Source: Monilinia fructicola (Eukaryota > Ascomycota > Leotiomycetes > Helotiales > Sclerotiniaceae). From it: a stretch of 64,000 bases of DNA. Location of the stretch: NCBI GenBank assembly GCA_008692225.1, contig VICG01000004.1, positions 3,267,001 through 3,331,000 on the forward strand. The letters are read 5' to 3'. Under the pieces are notes generated by a model. That model worked only from the letters and a program-made list of their open reading frames with translations, made no database searches and had not been told where the DNA came from. This document shows, in pieces, positions 1-12,025 of the stretch (positions within the stretch are counted from its first letter, which is position 1; each line of letters starts with the position of its first letter). The translations under genes were made by a program, and so were the position numbers.

Positions 1-3000
1 TTCCATATTCCTTACGGAGATACATCCTCACCAATTGGATGACCGACGCACGGTGGAGAAACCCATGCGTCAAGCATGCACGTCTACGGTCTAAGATACC
101 AAGCAAGTTGTAGATAGCACAACTTTTAAGTACATATGGGGAGTTAAAAGATGACGTGATGTCATAATATCACGCCTTTTCGAAAAATGGAAAGATAAAA
201 GAAGATGCGGTTTTCGGTCTCAGTTAGACCTCGACTCGCATAGAGAACCTACTCAAAGTTTGTTACATGATGGGCTTCTACAGTATCTGTGCATTTGTGC
301 TTTTGTTTCTGCTCCCTGGCCCTGGTGCTTCAACGGGGTGCGTCGTGACTTCATTGCTTCATTACTCGTGCTGCCAGAAAAGATTCCAATCAGTACACTA
401 ATTAGCACGATAAGAGCTGGTAGTTGTGATTGATTTTGCAGAGATTCCTCTTGGCATACTGCAGTAGTATCATTTCCCAATAGAACTAGTGGGACTTCCG
501 AAAAGGAGTAAGCACTCTGTAATGCAATTAGTCTTTCTGCTTTATCTTAACGTACTAATTTGAATACCTTTGGATGGCACAACTACTTGATGCCATGGTA
601 ATCATCCTTCCTGATGCTACTTGCTGCAGATTACTGAACAGAATAGAAGTATTTGGGATCGGACTGTGCAGACTATACAATTGCAGTATCAATAAAAGAA
701 TGGTAGAGTGGGGAAGAGTGGGGGAAACCAAAAATTTGCGTGGAGAAAACGAGAAAACCGTGGGTTCTTCAACGTCAACATTCCATGTAAGGAAGGATAT
801 CGATGTAAAGTTGGGAATATTGATTCATGTCCACTATGTCCACCCTGTGTCCACTATGAACATGCAGAGCGAGTAATGCTTTCCTCTATATGTAAAGTGA
901 GTTACTTCCCTTCCACTACATCAACACGCAAAGGCAGATATTCCAATACATGACGTAGCTTTGAAGTGCGGTCCGCATCGCTGTGATATTGAGGATGAAA
1001 TTAGGATCCTTGATGTTGATGCTGATGCTGATGCTGATGTCGATGGCAATTGGCACTGTATGTGGTTGAGGCGGGTGCAAAATTTATCGACAACGCACGA
1101 TTGGGGTATTGTGAAGGAAAGTATACTTCTATACCCGCCCTTGAGATATCAAAGATTACTTCGCTATCCAAGTACCAAGTACAGATACCTATTCAGGGGT
1201 GGCGTGGGCTGATCGGTGAAAGTCATACGAATAACGGCTCTCGAGGATTACGCAAACCCTACTCTTAACCATTGACATATAGGTAGTATCCGGTGGCGTC
1301 GTGCAAGCGCTATACCACATAGCACTGGATCCTGTCATCATCACCACCATCACCCATCATTCATAAGGTGATCACAACGTCTTTTAAGATAGAGGAATCC
1401 AAGATACAGGCGCACGCTCATCGGCGGACTTGTCCTGCGTTTATGCACCGGGATTTGAACGCGCAGATGAGATATGGATGATCCGCCAATTTAGGATTAA
1501 CTTGTCCCTTTTACACGCTGGTTGCGTATGCAACATCTTATGAAGCATAGTATCATCTTCAACGAGAAATGCGAAATAGAGGCACAGATTTGTCAAACAT
1601 CAGATAAACAAACCCGTGGTCTAACTTACCGGCTAGTATTAGCCAGACCTAGGCGAATACCGATGCATGCTATGCTATGTAAGTGGGTAAAGCGTGAAGC
1701 AAAGATGGGGTTTCACGGATCCGTGCCTCGATAGTGCATTAGAGACGCTCGAGAATATCCAGAGGTAGGTATCGTGCAGTATTTTGTGGCGATAATGCCC
1801 GTTCGAATAATGCTTGCGAATATTGAAACTAGGTTTCTTCCGAATATTAACTCTTGTGTCACCACCAGAAGTCCATCTATTTTTCAATTTACTCATTCTT
1901 CGATTCGCCTGCCATAAAATAACCCGCACTGCTCCGCTGGTGCTATACCAGTGCCGTGAAGTACCCCCGTCGTCGCAGGCGCGATGCAGACAGTAATTTA
2001 TTGTAAATACGGTTGCTGCTGTCGGTAAGTAAACTCCCGTAATTTTGAAAGGAGGCTCAGGAAGGAACCGATTCGAAAATGAAGAGCCGGATCTTGTGAC
2101 CCCCACGATATTATGGTTTGCAAACAATGGATCCAGCTGAGTATGGTGGAGATTAGTGGTTTGGTATAGCGAGCCAAAGGTGACAGAAGCACAGGTATCT
2201 TGGCTGATAGGCTCATGAATATGGCTATCAAGAGCTGACATATGCAATATTGACGATAATTTTGGCGATAGGTACACGAGTTATCTGGAGGGCATACCGG
2301 TGTGCATTGAAGATGGAGAAAGGGATATGTCGATCCCACAACATTTCTTCCTATATTAGCCTTATGGAGGGTGAGCGTTGAAAAATCTGATAAGTTTTGA
2401 AGAATAATAAGGTGATGTGATGAAGATTCCTGACACCGGTCCAAGTAATGAGGGCTTGAAGCGGGGCTACTCGGCTCGGACGGGTTCTTACTGTGAAGAA
2501 ACATTGTGGCAGGAACGGATATTAATGAAGGTGTTCGGCAAGCCTGCTTTAGTTTCGATTCGAGGATATCGTTACAGTATCTTTGGGAGCTAGTACGCCC
2601 TGGGTAAGCGACATCAGTGTGTCTCACTGTGGATAGCCTGGTCTAAGCGACTATGTTCATTGAAGATTGTGGAGAAGCCTTCCGTGGCAACAATGGAGGG
2701 GTCTCATTGGAAAGATCTGCTAGTGGAGGCCAGGATGAAATGGGGAAGATCGAGGGGCACTCAACTTCTCAAGAGACATAGATGGAAGTTTTCGTCGTAG
2801 AGTGGAGTATGAGTTGACATAAGCGTGGGAATTTGTAGGCAAAGAACGCTCAGAAAGGAAATTAGTCTCGCAATGAATACCTCATCTGGAGCCTGGCCAT
2901 CGAGAAGGGATGCTGCCAGGATGAGCACAACCCGCTTTGGAGCTTGGCGCTTGCTGTGCAGCTAGTTCTTGGGGGCCGGGACGGGGTGACGGATTTATTG

Positions 3001-3454
3001 CAGCGACGATTATTTTTGGTCATTGGCCAGTTTGAAATGATTGGGGTGTTTAAGGTGGTAGTGAAAAGCCTGGATCGGCTCAACACAACGGTTCTTTTTC
3101 TAATGGTGAACTTTTCAAAGTTTCGGGATGCTATATCATGGAAATAAACAGTCGCATGCCAGTTAGGCTTAGCAATGCACTGCTCAAGGTAAGAGCCGGT
3201 GACCCGGTGTTTTGGTCGATTTACTCTTATCATATTTAGACGTTCTAAGCGACATCAAAACTCATAACAGGAGTGTCACCTGAATCACCGCATAGTCAAC
3301 ACTACATCATGAACTCATGATTCCTCAAGACTTGAGATGATACATGATCTACTTGGCATGAAACCCCTTGAAAAAAAGCGGTTCCTTGACGCTAAAGCCT
3401 ACTCTTAATGCCTCACCTAATGATGAGATCGTATAAGCTTGAATAATCGAGCTG
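1..3454. other. Gene-poor stretch, no supportable gene
   Basis: Open frames here are short, mostly lack an ATG, overlap on both strands and match no family I recognise. A minus-strand frame at 253-480 contains one hydrophobic stretch but begins with TTG and may be the tail of a decayed membrane protein. Frames at 1675-2277 and 2862-3233 (minus) look like chance or degenerate coding. Base composition is normal for the non-AT-rich part of the window. Confidence 0.5.
1011..1044. repeat. GATGYT hexanucleotide microsatellite
   Basis: About five to six imperfect copies of GATGCT/GATGTT in a row, within spacer DNA. Confidence 0.75.
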
Positions 3455-3853
3455 ATGATACAAAGGGGCGATGCCCATCAAGGTGGTTCTCTGCATAAGT
3501 ACAAATCAATCATGATCGCTGTACTAATAAATGCATTCTTGTTGCACAGCCAAGCTCCAAAATTTGCTATGCATATGAATTCAAGAGTGAAAAACGCGTA
3601 TGTATGCGCATACCGGATTAGAGGTTGTAAGCGCAGCTCAAATAAAGATACAGGTGGAGATGGGAAGTTGATCGTTTACAAAGCTTTGCATTCAGCTAGT
3701 AACACTACACATGGTGGTGATTTTCGGCTTCAAAATTGTGAAGATGTATCGAACGCGATTGGCAATGATGATCTTTGCCCCTCGTTGAATAAGAAGACCT
3801 CGTACTTACAGGAAGATCTGGAAGCTCAGGGGAAAGAAAAAGTAATGAAATGA
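3455..3853 (+). CDS. Hypothetical ORF, 132 aa
   Basis: This frame has a real ATG and runs 132 codons without interruption. It contains a short hydrophobic segment near residues 19-31 (MIAVLINAFLLH). I recognise no domain. It could be a chance ORF in a gene-poor region, and nothing nearby supports expression. Confidence 0.15.
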   Translation: MIQRGDAHQGGSLHKYKSIMIAVLINAFLLHSQAPKFAMHMNSRVKNAYVCAYRIRGCKRSSNKDTGGDGKLIVYKALHSASNTTHGGDFRLQNCEDVSNAIGNDDLCPSLNKKTSYLQEDLEAQGKEKVMK

Positions 3854-5453
3854 AAGTAAGACATTTTTCGTTGATATTCTCTGTCCGCCTGAAGCCTCAT
3901 TCCCTGCCCACATAAATATCGGTATGTGGCATGAAGTGCAACAAGCGTTGCAGATTAGCAGGGAAGTAAAAGCATCCCGACGAAACGGGCCAGAATTCGG
4001 CATGGCCCGGTTCCCTCCCGTTGTCGCTAGTGAAGCTTATGCAAATCTTGTTTGGGTATAGGGTTAAATGCGCATCGATGATGGCGGGATCGAAATCGCC
4101 AGGGGAAAAGTAAGTAATAAAAAACATAGTATCGCTTGCAGCATGGATACCATTGAGAACAAGTCACAGTTGAAGGATACATATGCTAGTGAGTGATCAT
4201 CAACTCCTGCATGTTTTTTCATATATTTCGACTGAGAACCATGTAACCTATTCATACAGCCCCTGTAGAAACGTCTGTATTGAGGAATGAACCTCTTGAT
4301 CTAAGGCGACAATGATATTTAAGATACTAGAATTATAAATCGAATTCGATGTATCAGTATCTCAGTATCTCAGTATCTCTGTTCCTTTCAGGTGTGTCAA
4401 AATTCTAGATTGTAGTCTATACGAGTGGGGAATATGCAGGAGAGAGATGGAGTGAGAATCCCTGCCGGTACGTGCGCTGCTACATCGGGTTATAAACACG
4501 GATGATATGTGTAATGAGTGGCGCGAAGAAACCAAGGGGCCAGTCAATATATTTGAGGCTATAGGATGGGAAAGTAGTGTGGGAGATAAGAAAGGATTCG
4601 TGAGAAGAGGGGAAAGGGGGAAGTAGACGCGCCTTGTATCCTCCTCTCCAACCTTCTCAACAGAACCACCATGGAGGATGTGGTTAAAGAGAGAACTGAT
4701 ATGCCTGCGACATATATGCTAAGATGAACAGTGAAATTGCTGACTTGCAGGACAAGTACTCCCGTAGTAACAAAATTCCAGTCCTACATGTACATGCAAT
4801 GTACAAATATGAAGCCTTGTCAGAAGAATTCTTGGTTCCATTGGCTAAGTATGTGAGCGCAATCTTCATGAGGTAGACATCGATCATCTTGTTTTTATTT
4901 TCAACCCTTCCTGCCCCATCTTTTTTCTACATCAGTTGGATCTTCAGTTTATCTCCATATTCTCAGAGCACATGCGAAGATGCTTGCTTGCTTCTGATTC
5001 AAGGAATGGTGGTGGTGATAATGAGCTCAGGCGAGAGAGAGGCAAAGTAAAATCGACAGTGGATTTTGATATGGTATAGATATTGGGACCAATCAAAAAA
5101 GTCGAGAACCATGGAAAAGGAGAGGGGCTGATGACGATGGAAGCCTCACTCTTTCACACCGCTGTAAGCAATGGAGGGCATGGTAAGGTTGCCGAGGCTG
5201 TGGCATACACCCCCTGTTTGTTGTTTGCCTGGTGCATGCGGCGCATCGGTGCGTTTCGATAATCATGTGGAGAAATGAATTAATGAAATGGGCAATCTTG
5301 ATATTTCGTGAATAGACGATGATAAGCACAGAATCTTGAAAGCTGGACACAGGATGCCGGAAGGACCTACTATTACCTGGCGTTGGATGTAAGTATATAT
5401 ATAATGATCGGATCCTCTTCTGAAATAGAGGTTCTATCATCAAATCTCGAAAT
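3854..5453. other. Spacer without recognisable gene
   Basis: Only short frames in conflicting phases. The single clear structure is an 8-bp tandem repeat near 4355-4378. Confidence 0.5.
4355..4378. repeat. CAGTATCT tandem repeat, 3 copies
   Basis: Three perfect head-to-tail copies of the 8-mer CAGTATCT. Confidence 0.85.
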
Positions 5454-5744
5454 TCATTTCCTCCTATCTCCAGCAAGTATCCAAGCTTCAGCCCTATTAC
5501 ACAAGCAAAGAGCGATCAGTTTCAAGCATAAAGCCATCCCTTCGTTAATATCAAAACCCTCCAAACTCTCATACAAATCTCTTCCCAAGTATATAACTGC
5601 TTTGACCTTATTTTCACAATGATGGTCATCGAGTTCACACATATGGTTAACAATTGCTGTCCACAATGCTGCAAGGAGGAGCAGTATGGCGATCACGATT
5701 ACTGTGGTTGGTGTGAGGTAACAGACTGTCTCTAAGGATCCCAT
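5454..5744 (-). CDS. Hypothetical small membrane or secreted protein, 96 aa
   Basis: The frame starts with a genuine ATG at 5744. A strongly hydrophobic segment lies at residues 13-32 (TTVIVIAILLLLAALWTAIV) and is followed by a polar, Cys-containing tail with acidic patches. This fits a signal anchor or single transmembrane helix. A second open frame overlaps its 3' end at 5093-5476 in another phase, so the true 3' end may lie beyond an unrecognised intron or an indel. I recognise no family. It reads more like protein than its neighbours but has no independent support. Confidence 0.3.
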   Translation of the reverse strand: MGSLETVCYLTPTTVIVIAILLLLAALWTAIVNHMCELDDHHCENKVKAVIYLGRDLYESLEGFDINEGMALCLKLIALCLCNRAEAWILAGDRRK

Positions 5745-8401
5745 CTTAGTGTAAGCAGATCATGTTACACACGGACAAAGGGAAACAGGATATTGTGTGT
5801 CTGGCAGAATCATGTCGGAGGTCATCTCTTTTGGGCAGTACTGGATATATGGCGTCAGAGCAGATGCGCGGAATAATGCCCGACTATTTGGATGTTTGGG
5901 AACGGACGGTCTGGGTTATTTCGCATGGGTCGAAATCAGGAATAGGATTGGATGGTCGTGTTATACTGATTGCAAACTTTTGGGGACAAATTTTGGTATC
6001 AGAGATACTCTGAAGCTGGGAGTTTGCGTAACAATGAAAGTTTGCCAGGTGTCGTTGGAAATTAAATAAATCCTTGTTCCTGCGTATATGCAATATGATT
6101 CTTTTTTGCACCTAGTGTGGCGTCTGTGAGATTGTATACACAACCTTGGAACGCAACGATGCAAATCCTTATGCATTTCTGCAGAATAATCCATAGAAGA
6201 ATCCTCGCCAGTCGTGGTACGTAAATACGGTGACAATTACGTCGTATCCAAGGCTTCCAGAAGCTGATGAATGCTGTCGTGAAACCCATGAAATCAGCCA
6301 GTCATCCTTCGGATATCTTAAGTTTCCGAGCCGCAGCAACTGAAGAAGCCCGATCCGATTGATTTCTTTTTTTTTTCGGATACAGAAATTTCAGCTTACT
6401 CGGTGAAAGGAGGCCCAGGTAACAGTTTTAGCCCCCCTTACCTCTATGAATCCTGCTTCCTTTGACTCAGTGCCCTCACATGTGATGGGCAACGTGGCAG
6501 TTTGGGATCTCTTCTTGCATCTATGATCTTGTGAATCAACCCAGCGAACTGGGAAGACTTCAATAACTGGCGGTAGATTACTAATGGTATCCAATACGAG
6601 CTTTAAATGAATCTGGTGGCACGATAAAAGAAAGCAATATGACAGGTCAAATGCGGTACTGCTGACTGGAAAATGCCGGTAGCCAATGCTTTGAGGAAGA
6701 AGAAAAAAAGAAGAAGATACCGTTACAATACAACGTTAGATTTCCAGTTTGGAAATATGGCGTGATAAAATAGGAAAAGTGCAAACTAAAATAGAATAAT
6801 GATGATAGAAACGGACGTAATATACGACGACAGACTCCAAAGAGGAATGTATTGGCAAAAACCCAAGACATTTTGTCTTGGTATAAAGGAAAAAGGAGAG
6901 GGAAAGGAAAGGAAGAGAAACCTATTGAGGCTAGAACTACTACCTCATTAGTGTCAATTTGATTAGCTCATCAAGGTCCATTAATATTCTCATCGCCAAT
7001 ACTGTACTAGCAAGTAGGTGTTTGATAAGATGCGGATATAGGAGGACTTGCTAATAGTTGTGGAAGCGTTAGAGATTAATTCCCGAAATAGCTTCGAATC
7101 TGGGTATTCTTATCTTTTATTTCTATCTTTGTCAGTTTGCGTGACCTACTTGGGGGCCCCGGGGGTTTGTACTACTTCAAAAGTGGTGTTTTTATCGATT
7201 ACCCAATTCAAACCCAACTTCAAGGATCTACCAATAATCATACCAAAAAAACATATTCACCATGATATTGGAGGATATATAGTGTTCTCCGAAGTTTGAC
7301 TCGAAGCCATCACCTTGAAAACTTTGACAATAACCAGTCCAGTGGTTGGTGGGAGATACGTTCACGACATCCGATGAGTACATAAGATAGGCCCCGGTAC
7401 CGAAAGAAATAATTGCTGCGGGATTCTGGACATTCTTCGGATTTATAGTATCTTCTTGTAGCATGGAAGCATATAGGTAGCTGTCATGCTGGTATCTTCA
7501 TTGCTGTTAGCAGATGTCAGAACAACACTCTTGGTGACGAAATATACGATGCTCGAATCGGAGAATAACTGCGGTTGCAAGATAGTTATATTGTCATTGA
7601 CAGGGCATGCATGATGATGGATATATAAATTTGTTCCCAAAGTGATGGTTTTTGTCGAATGAGTACTAGGTTGCCGAGCCGAAAATTGAGGTGCCAGTGC
7701 CGGATGTCTTACTATTAGCTGCCGTTGAGTAGTCTTGGATGCCGTTTCATAGTTTTGTAGAGATTCCGAATGAGTCCCGAAATAGAAACATCCCTGGCCG
7801 ACGAGACATTTAACCCGACTCCCGAGTCGGGAATGTCACATGTTGCAACCGATACGCGTGCGCTAAAGCTGCAGTGTCGATCATGCTTAATATGCACTGA
7901 ATGTCTGCTTCATGCTTAGTAAATATCCTGAAAATTCTCAAAGGGGTTTCTGAGTGAAATCATACTGATTTGAGGAATTTCAAGGAGCTGTTCAAGCATC
8001 CAAAGTCTTCTCTGCAGGTACTTTCGAACCCTTGGGATGCATCTATCATTCTTCATTTTCTCAGCCAGATAACACCATACAGTTCTTGGAATCAACCCTG
8101 GGCAAAAATAGAGGCACAAATTCACATAGCGAGTCATCAAAGCATAATTACTAATGCCCTGAAAACTCCCCCAGAGAACAAGCAGGAATGGAAAACCCTC
8201 TCGAAAACATGACCCGACTGTGACCCTGAAGGATCACATTTTTGGTGCTATAGAATCGCCGAATGGCATGTTATCCTGGGATGATCTTACAGAAATCATT
8301 ACCGATACCGGGCTCAGGCTATAGATATTTGCCCCAGGACAAATTGTTTTAGCATGCGTGTGCTTCCAGACTAATCTCTTATCAAGAGATTCATCAAATA
8401 T
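5745..8401. other. Spacer with decayed coding remnants
   Basis: No complete gene is visible. A minus-strand remnant at about 7228-7836 is listed separately. A plus-strand frame at 7970-8212 has protein-like composition but starts with TTG just after an in-frame stop, so I do not call it. Confidence 0.45.
7228..7836 (-). pseudogene. Decayed or fragmentary gene, unknown family
   Basis: Two minus-strand frames follow each other: one open from about 7836 to 7443, then one from 7464 to 7228. Read in order they give protein-like text, including the words GTNLYIHHHACPVNDN and NHWTGYCQSFQGDGF, with balanced composition and scattered cysteines. Neither frame has a convincing ATG start. The phase change near 7450 could be an intron or an indel. 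A third frame upstream (7715-7897) also looks protein-like and hints at a second break. I do not recognise the family. Its C-terminal part could be an extracellular domain, but that is a guess from composition. Confidence 0.25.
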
Positions 8402-9007
8402 ATGATCTTCTCGAGTCTAACATATGGACTTTGTATCATGCGGAGACCATGTGGATGGAATCCACGCTACGATGGTAAGAAGGAGGGGTGTAAAGGGCTT
8501 TTGAAGAGAGCAAAACAACATAGCGAACTATTTGTGCGGGAACAGTTGCTGAAGGAGGGATTCGTGACCAAGATCAAAGGTTTTGATGATAACCATGATG
8601 ATGAAGATAATGAAGCCGCCTCGGTGAAAACTTTGAGGTCGGAAGTGTATACCCATGGAGGCAACATCATAGATTTAGAAACCCGTCAGAGCATCAATAG
8701 AGCTGCCTGTCTCAGTAGTGTTTTGCTTCCATTCTCAATAATCGCAGCAACATGTTTAATGTGTTGCAATTTTCAGCCTGGTGGATATGAATTCTTCATC
8801 TTCTGGATTCTTGCTATATCTATGTGCTTAGTTACGACTGCATTTATATGTGCAGATAGCATTCGGCGAATGACTCTAGAGCAGTCCGCTCAACAATATA
8901 GACTTGGTGCGGTTAAGGGAGAGGTTGATGCTATGGTTGCATGCTCAATCTTGGAGAGTGAGAACATTTCATACAAGGCCAGCTTTAGAGAAGGCCTTGC
9001 TTCATGA
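8402..9007 (+). CDS. Hypothetical protein with two-helix membrane hairpin
   Basis: A 201-codon frame with a true ATG. Residues 20-90 are charged and helical in character. Two hydrophobic segments follow at about residues 102-121 (LSSVLLPFSIIAATCLMC) and 129-150 (FFIFWILAISMCLVTTAFIC), separated by a short loop. A hairpin of this kind after a charged helix recalls the C-terminal transmembrane region of fungal CorA-like proteins, but the GMN signature is absent, so this is only a shape resemblance. The reading frame may continue after an intron into the region just downstream, where acidic and proline-rich peptides appear in other frames. Confidence 0.35.
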   Translation: MIFSSLTYGLCIMRRPCGWNPRYDGKKEGCKGLLKRAKQHSELFVREQLLKEGFVTKIKGFDDNHDDEDNEAASVKTLRSEVYTHGGNIIDLETRQSINRAACLSSVLLPFSIIAATCLMCCNFQPGGYEFFIFWILAISMCLVTTAFICADSIRRMTLEQSAQQYRLGAVKGEVDAMVACSILESENISYKASFREGLAS

Positions 9008-9544
9008 ACTCCCGCTTTGTGAGATCGAAGATCGCATTTTTGCTGCCTCTTCATCGAGTGGTGACTATTACGATAGCGATAGCGTTGAAGACTTGTCTCC
9101 TACAGGTATTACCAGGTTATCTCCCGGTCTGTCCATAGACGGCGAACAATTAGTCCGTAAGAAAAGAAAAAGGAACAAAGAGCCTGGAACGGGCAGTTTT
9201 GGAGAAGAAAATCGCTGGGTCAAAGATCAGATCCAGAAAATATCCCAACATTTCCTACGCAGTCCAGTCATAATGTATCGGCACCGGCTACACCACACCC
9301 GCCACCTCCACCACCTCAAGTTACGCAAATGAGCGCATATTAACATGCAATTTTGTGCCAGATTCTCCTCGCTCCGATCTCACTCGAATCGCCAGTCCAA
9401 CCCAGAAACACATTCAACAAATCCTCCATTGCCAATTTATATCTCGAATATTCCTGGCCTAATTGATGATGGGGATTCACAAAACTCACATCCAGTCACT
9501 CCGCGAATACAACTATCTATACCAGGGCCCAAGAACCTCATTCT

Positions 9545-10606
9545 TTGAGAGGCGAGTCAGAGCGGACAAGGAATGGAAATGGACGAAGAGACGAAGAGAC
9601 GAAGAGACGAAGAGACGAAGAGACGAAGAGACGAAGAGACGAAGAGACGAAGAGACGAAGAGACGAAGATGACAATGATGAAAGAATGCCGGAAAATCGA
9701 GGAAGTACACAGAGGCGATGTAGAAATCAAGCTGTCAGTCGTGGAATGCATCATAGCTACCCAAGAAGATCACTTCAGGATGCTGACCTCGCACAAATCC
9801 CACTGCCGCCTTCGCCAGAAGAAACATCGGAAGAGAGGCATACTGAAAGAAAGCCAGAGAGAGAAAAACCTGAGTATATCAGAAAGATGAAGGAAGAAGA
9901 GCAGCATAGGATGGTAGCGGATGTGGACAGAGAAGTATATGCAAAAGCGAGCGGAAGAAGAATGCACCGAAATGAAGATAGAAGAGGAGAGAAAGAAAGA
10001 AAGAAAGAAAACGCAGCACGCAGAGCTGTAACAGGAAAGGTTCGAGCATACTCGCCTGTGGAATCCGATTGTAAGAACGCAAAACCGGCGCTAAACTTTG
10101 AAGGATGATGTGGGAAGGAAATTCACGTTTCCGTTCCGTTTGATGTCCACGTGGGTTGTACGTCAACCTCATTTTCGTTCATCTCGGAATCCTTGTTTAA
10201 TCACAATCAAAACAATACTCGCTGATTACAATTAGTTCAGGAAAGGAAGAACTAGTGAAGCGAGTATTTCTTCACGTCGATGTTCCCGGTCCTCGTGTGA
10301 ATCAAGGCCACTACGATCTTGTTGGCTCCGAAGGCGAAATCATCCTTCCTCGAGTGTGGGGATCAATTATTGAGCCTCGCTGGCTTATGACTATGTTCAT
10401 GTGGCCAATACCAGAACCCAAACCCAAATCGGGAGGCAAGAGCCCCTGGAGCTCCGCCACCTCTACCCGGATTTATGGAAGTAAAACCCGGTCATCCGAC
10501 TGCTGGTAAGCCTGTTCCAAAAGCTAAGAAGTCGCCAGCTGCAAGCCCTGGAAATTTGGGCTGGATGACGGGAGCACCAACCTCGAAATCCGGAAAGAAA
10601 ACATGA
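9545..10606 (+). pseudogene. Ubiquitin-like (ULD-type) domain protein, frameshifted
   Basis: The recognisable part is a fungal ubiquitin-like domain with the words GRKFTFPFRLMSTW, VFLHVDVPGP, GHYDLVGSEGEIILPRVW and MFMWP, followed by a Pro/Lys-rich tail ending at the TGA at 10604-10606. In this family the domain usually follows a long charged coiled region, seen here as Arg/Glu/Lys-rich sequence from about 9580 to 10060. The gene is broken at least twice. An extra G at 10100 shifts the frame between NF and KDDVGRKF. An extra C in the run at 10443-10446 shifts it between GGKS and PGAPPPLPG. An intron probably lies between about 10150 and 10235, with uncertain borders. The true N-terminus is unknown. 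A 96-codon frame continues after the TGA but may be chance. Family assignment is from memory of the motif pattern. Confidence 0.5.
9582..9669. repeat. GACGAAGA octanucleotide repeat, 11 copies
   Basis: Eleven perfect copies of the 8-mer GACGAAGA. Because 8 is not a multiple of 3, three units encode an 8-residue charged peptide repeat (Arg/Asp/Glu/Thr/Lys) and all three forward frames stay open across it. It lies within the charged region of the ULD-type gene. Confidence 0.97.
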
Positions 10607-11151
10607 TCAGCACCGATGAGACTTGGAACTACACCAGAACTTTTGGTTGGAGGTCCATCTCCACCTGGAAGACGGGGATCAGACGAAGTTATCATAAAAA
10701 ATCCACCAAGAATCCATAGAAGACAGATAGGTATGAGCGAAAGACATACACATGGAACAAGTAGTGGTCTGATTGGGAGAGAGGTGAAATTGAGCAAAGA
10801 TTTGGGTTGGGTAAGGTCGTTAGGGACGATTGTTGGTGTGAAGCCAGGAATACAAGTGAAGAAACGTAGTGATAGTAGTTCAGGGTCAAGTTTGATGTAT
10901 CATTGATCGGTCAATTGGTTTTCAGCTTAATTGGCCATCCTCTTTAAGGTGCCATATTATAGAACTTGCGTGCAGTAAAATCACAAATGTGTAACTGTGT
11001 GCTTGCACTAGCAAGTGTAATTGCAGATGGATAGTTAAGGAAGGTGTGGGCTTGGAGTATAGATGACTGCATGCATGTATTCTATGTACAGGCTCGTTTA
11101 CTATACATTCTTTGTATTCGAATCTTATAGTGTTTTGTGTCAGGATGAGCA

Positions 11152-12025
11152 TTACTTTTGAGGTGGCTGTTGGGTAGTTGGGGTAGCAGTGTCGCGCTTG
11201 AAATATGTCCATTGACCCTCAACAGGCTTCTCCTCGAGATCTTCCCATCTACATTACTTCATTAGCCACAACTACTCAAATAAGAGCAGGGAATTAGCTT
11301 ACACTCTAGCCTTTAATAAAATATTGGTGAGGGTAAGTTCGCCTTCTGCGACCTGAATAACCTCCTCGATCAATCCAGCCCCAATTTTATTCTCGATCTC
11401 CTCAATTCTAACATCACGTATTAGTTCACCCAACTCCTCGGCTTACACAAGAGACCCAAACTCACTGATCAACATTCAACGCAGGCTCAACTTCCCAAAC
11501 AACCTGTTTCTCATCCTCACCAGGCCTTTCCTTTCCCAAAACACTCTGTCCCTTCCTCTCCTCTGTCGTTCTCACACCTTCCAACTCGGCAGTTCCCTCC
11601 TCTCCGTCCCACTCCTCCTTACTCCAATCAACCTCCTTATCAATCTTAGTTTGCACGAAAACTTTCCCTCCAGCCTTCAATTTGACATGTCTTCCCTCAT
11701 CAAAATGAACGCCACCTTCCGGAGTGGAGAAAACCTCTGGATGCGCAGCCATGGTTTCTTTCGCTTTCGCGGCCCATTCTTCATATCCAGCTGGCACAAC
11801 ACTTTGTACAATCTTGAGACGGTGGTTAGTGAGGGCTTCAGTGGATTGACGGTATAAGGAAGTAGAGGGGAATTGTTGTAACTTGTCGAGAGTAGAGGAG
11901 TATAGGTAGAGTAGCGCTGCGCGGGGGGAAGGATGGGTGTTGAGTCCTGTAAGACCAGTTGGTGTGTTGGGCTCGAGATATCTGGCAGGCTTAACAGCTG
12001 CAAATTGCCGTAATGTGCGACGCAT
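11152..12025 (-). CDS. NDUFA5: NADH:ubiquinone oxidoreductase 29.9 kDa-type subunit (NDUFA5/B13 family)
   Basis: Accessory subunit of mitochondrial respiratory complex I, in the matrix arm. I read three exons: 11466-12025, 11303-11407 and 11152-11248, giving 253 residues, the size expected of the fungal 29.9 kDa form. Introns start GTGAGT and GTAAGC and end in AG. The first 15-20 residues (MRRTLRQFAAVKPAR) are Arg-rich and lack acidic residues, as in a mitochondrial presequence. The family signature GLTGLNTHPSPRAALLYLY lies at residues 24-42, followed by the LYRQSTEALTNHRLKIV helix. The start is the ATG at 12025. The frame extends five codons further upstream but only to a TTG. The C-terminal extension after about residue 110 is the fungal-specific part. 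The phases of all exons agree. Confidence 0.92.

Noticed and set aside
1440..1470. tRNA-like T-arm word on the minus strand (GTTCAAATCCCGGTGCA)
   Set aside because: The flanking bases do not form a T stem, acceptor stem or anticodon arm, so it is not a tRNA gene.
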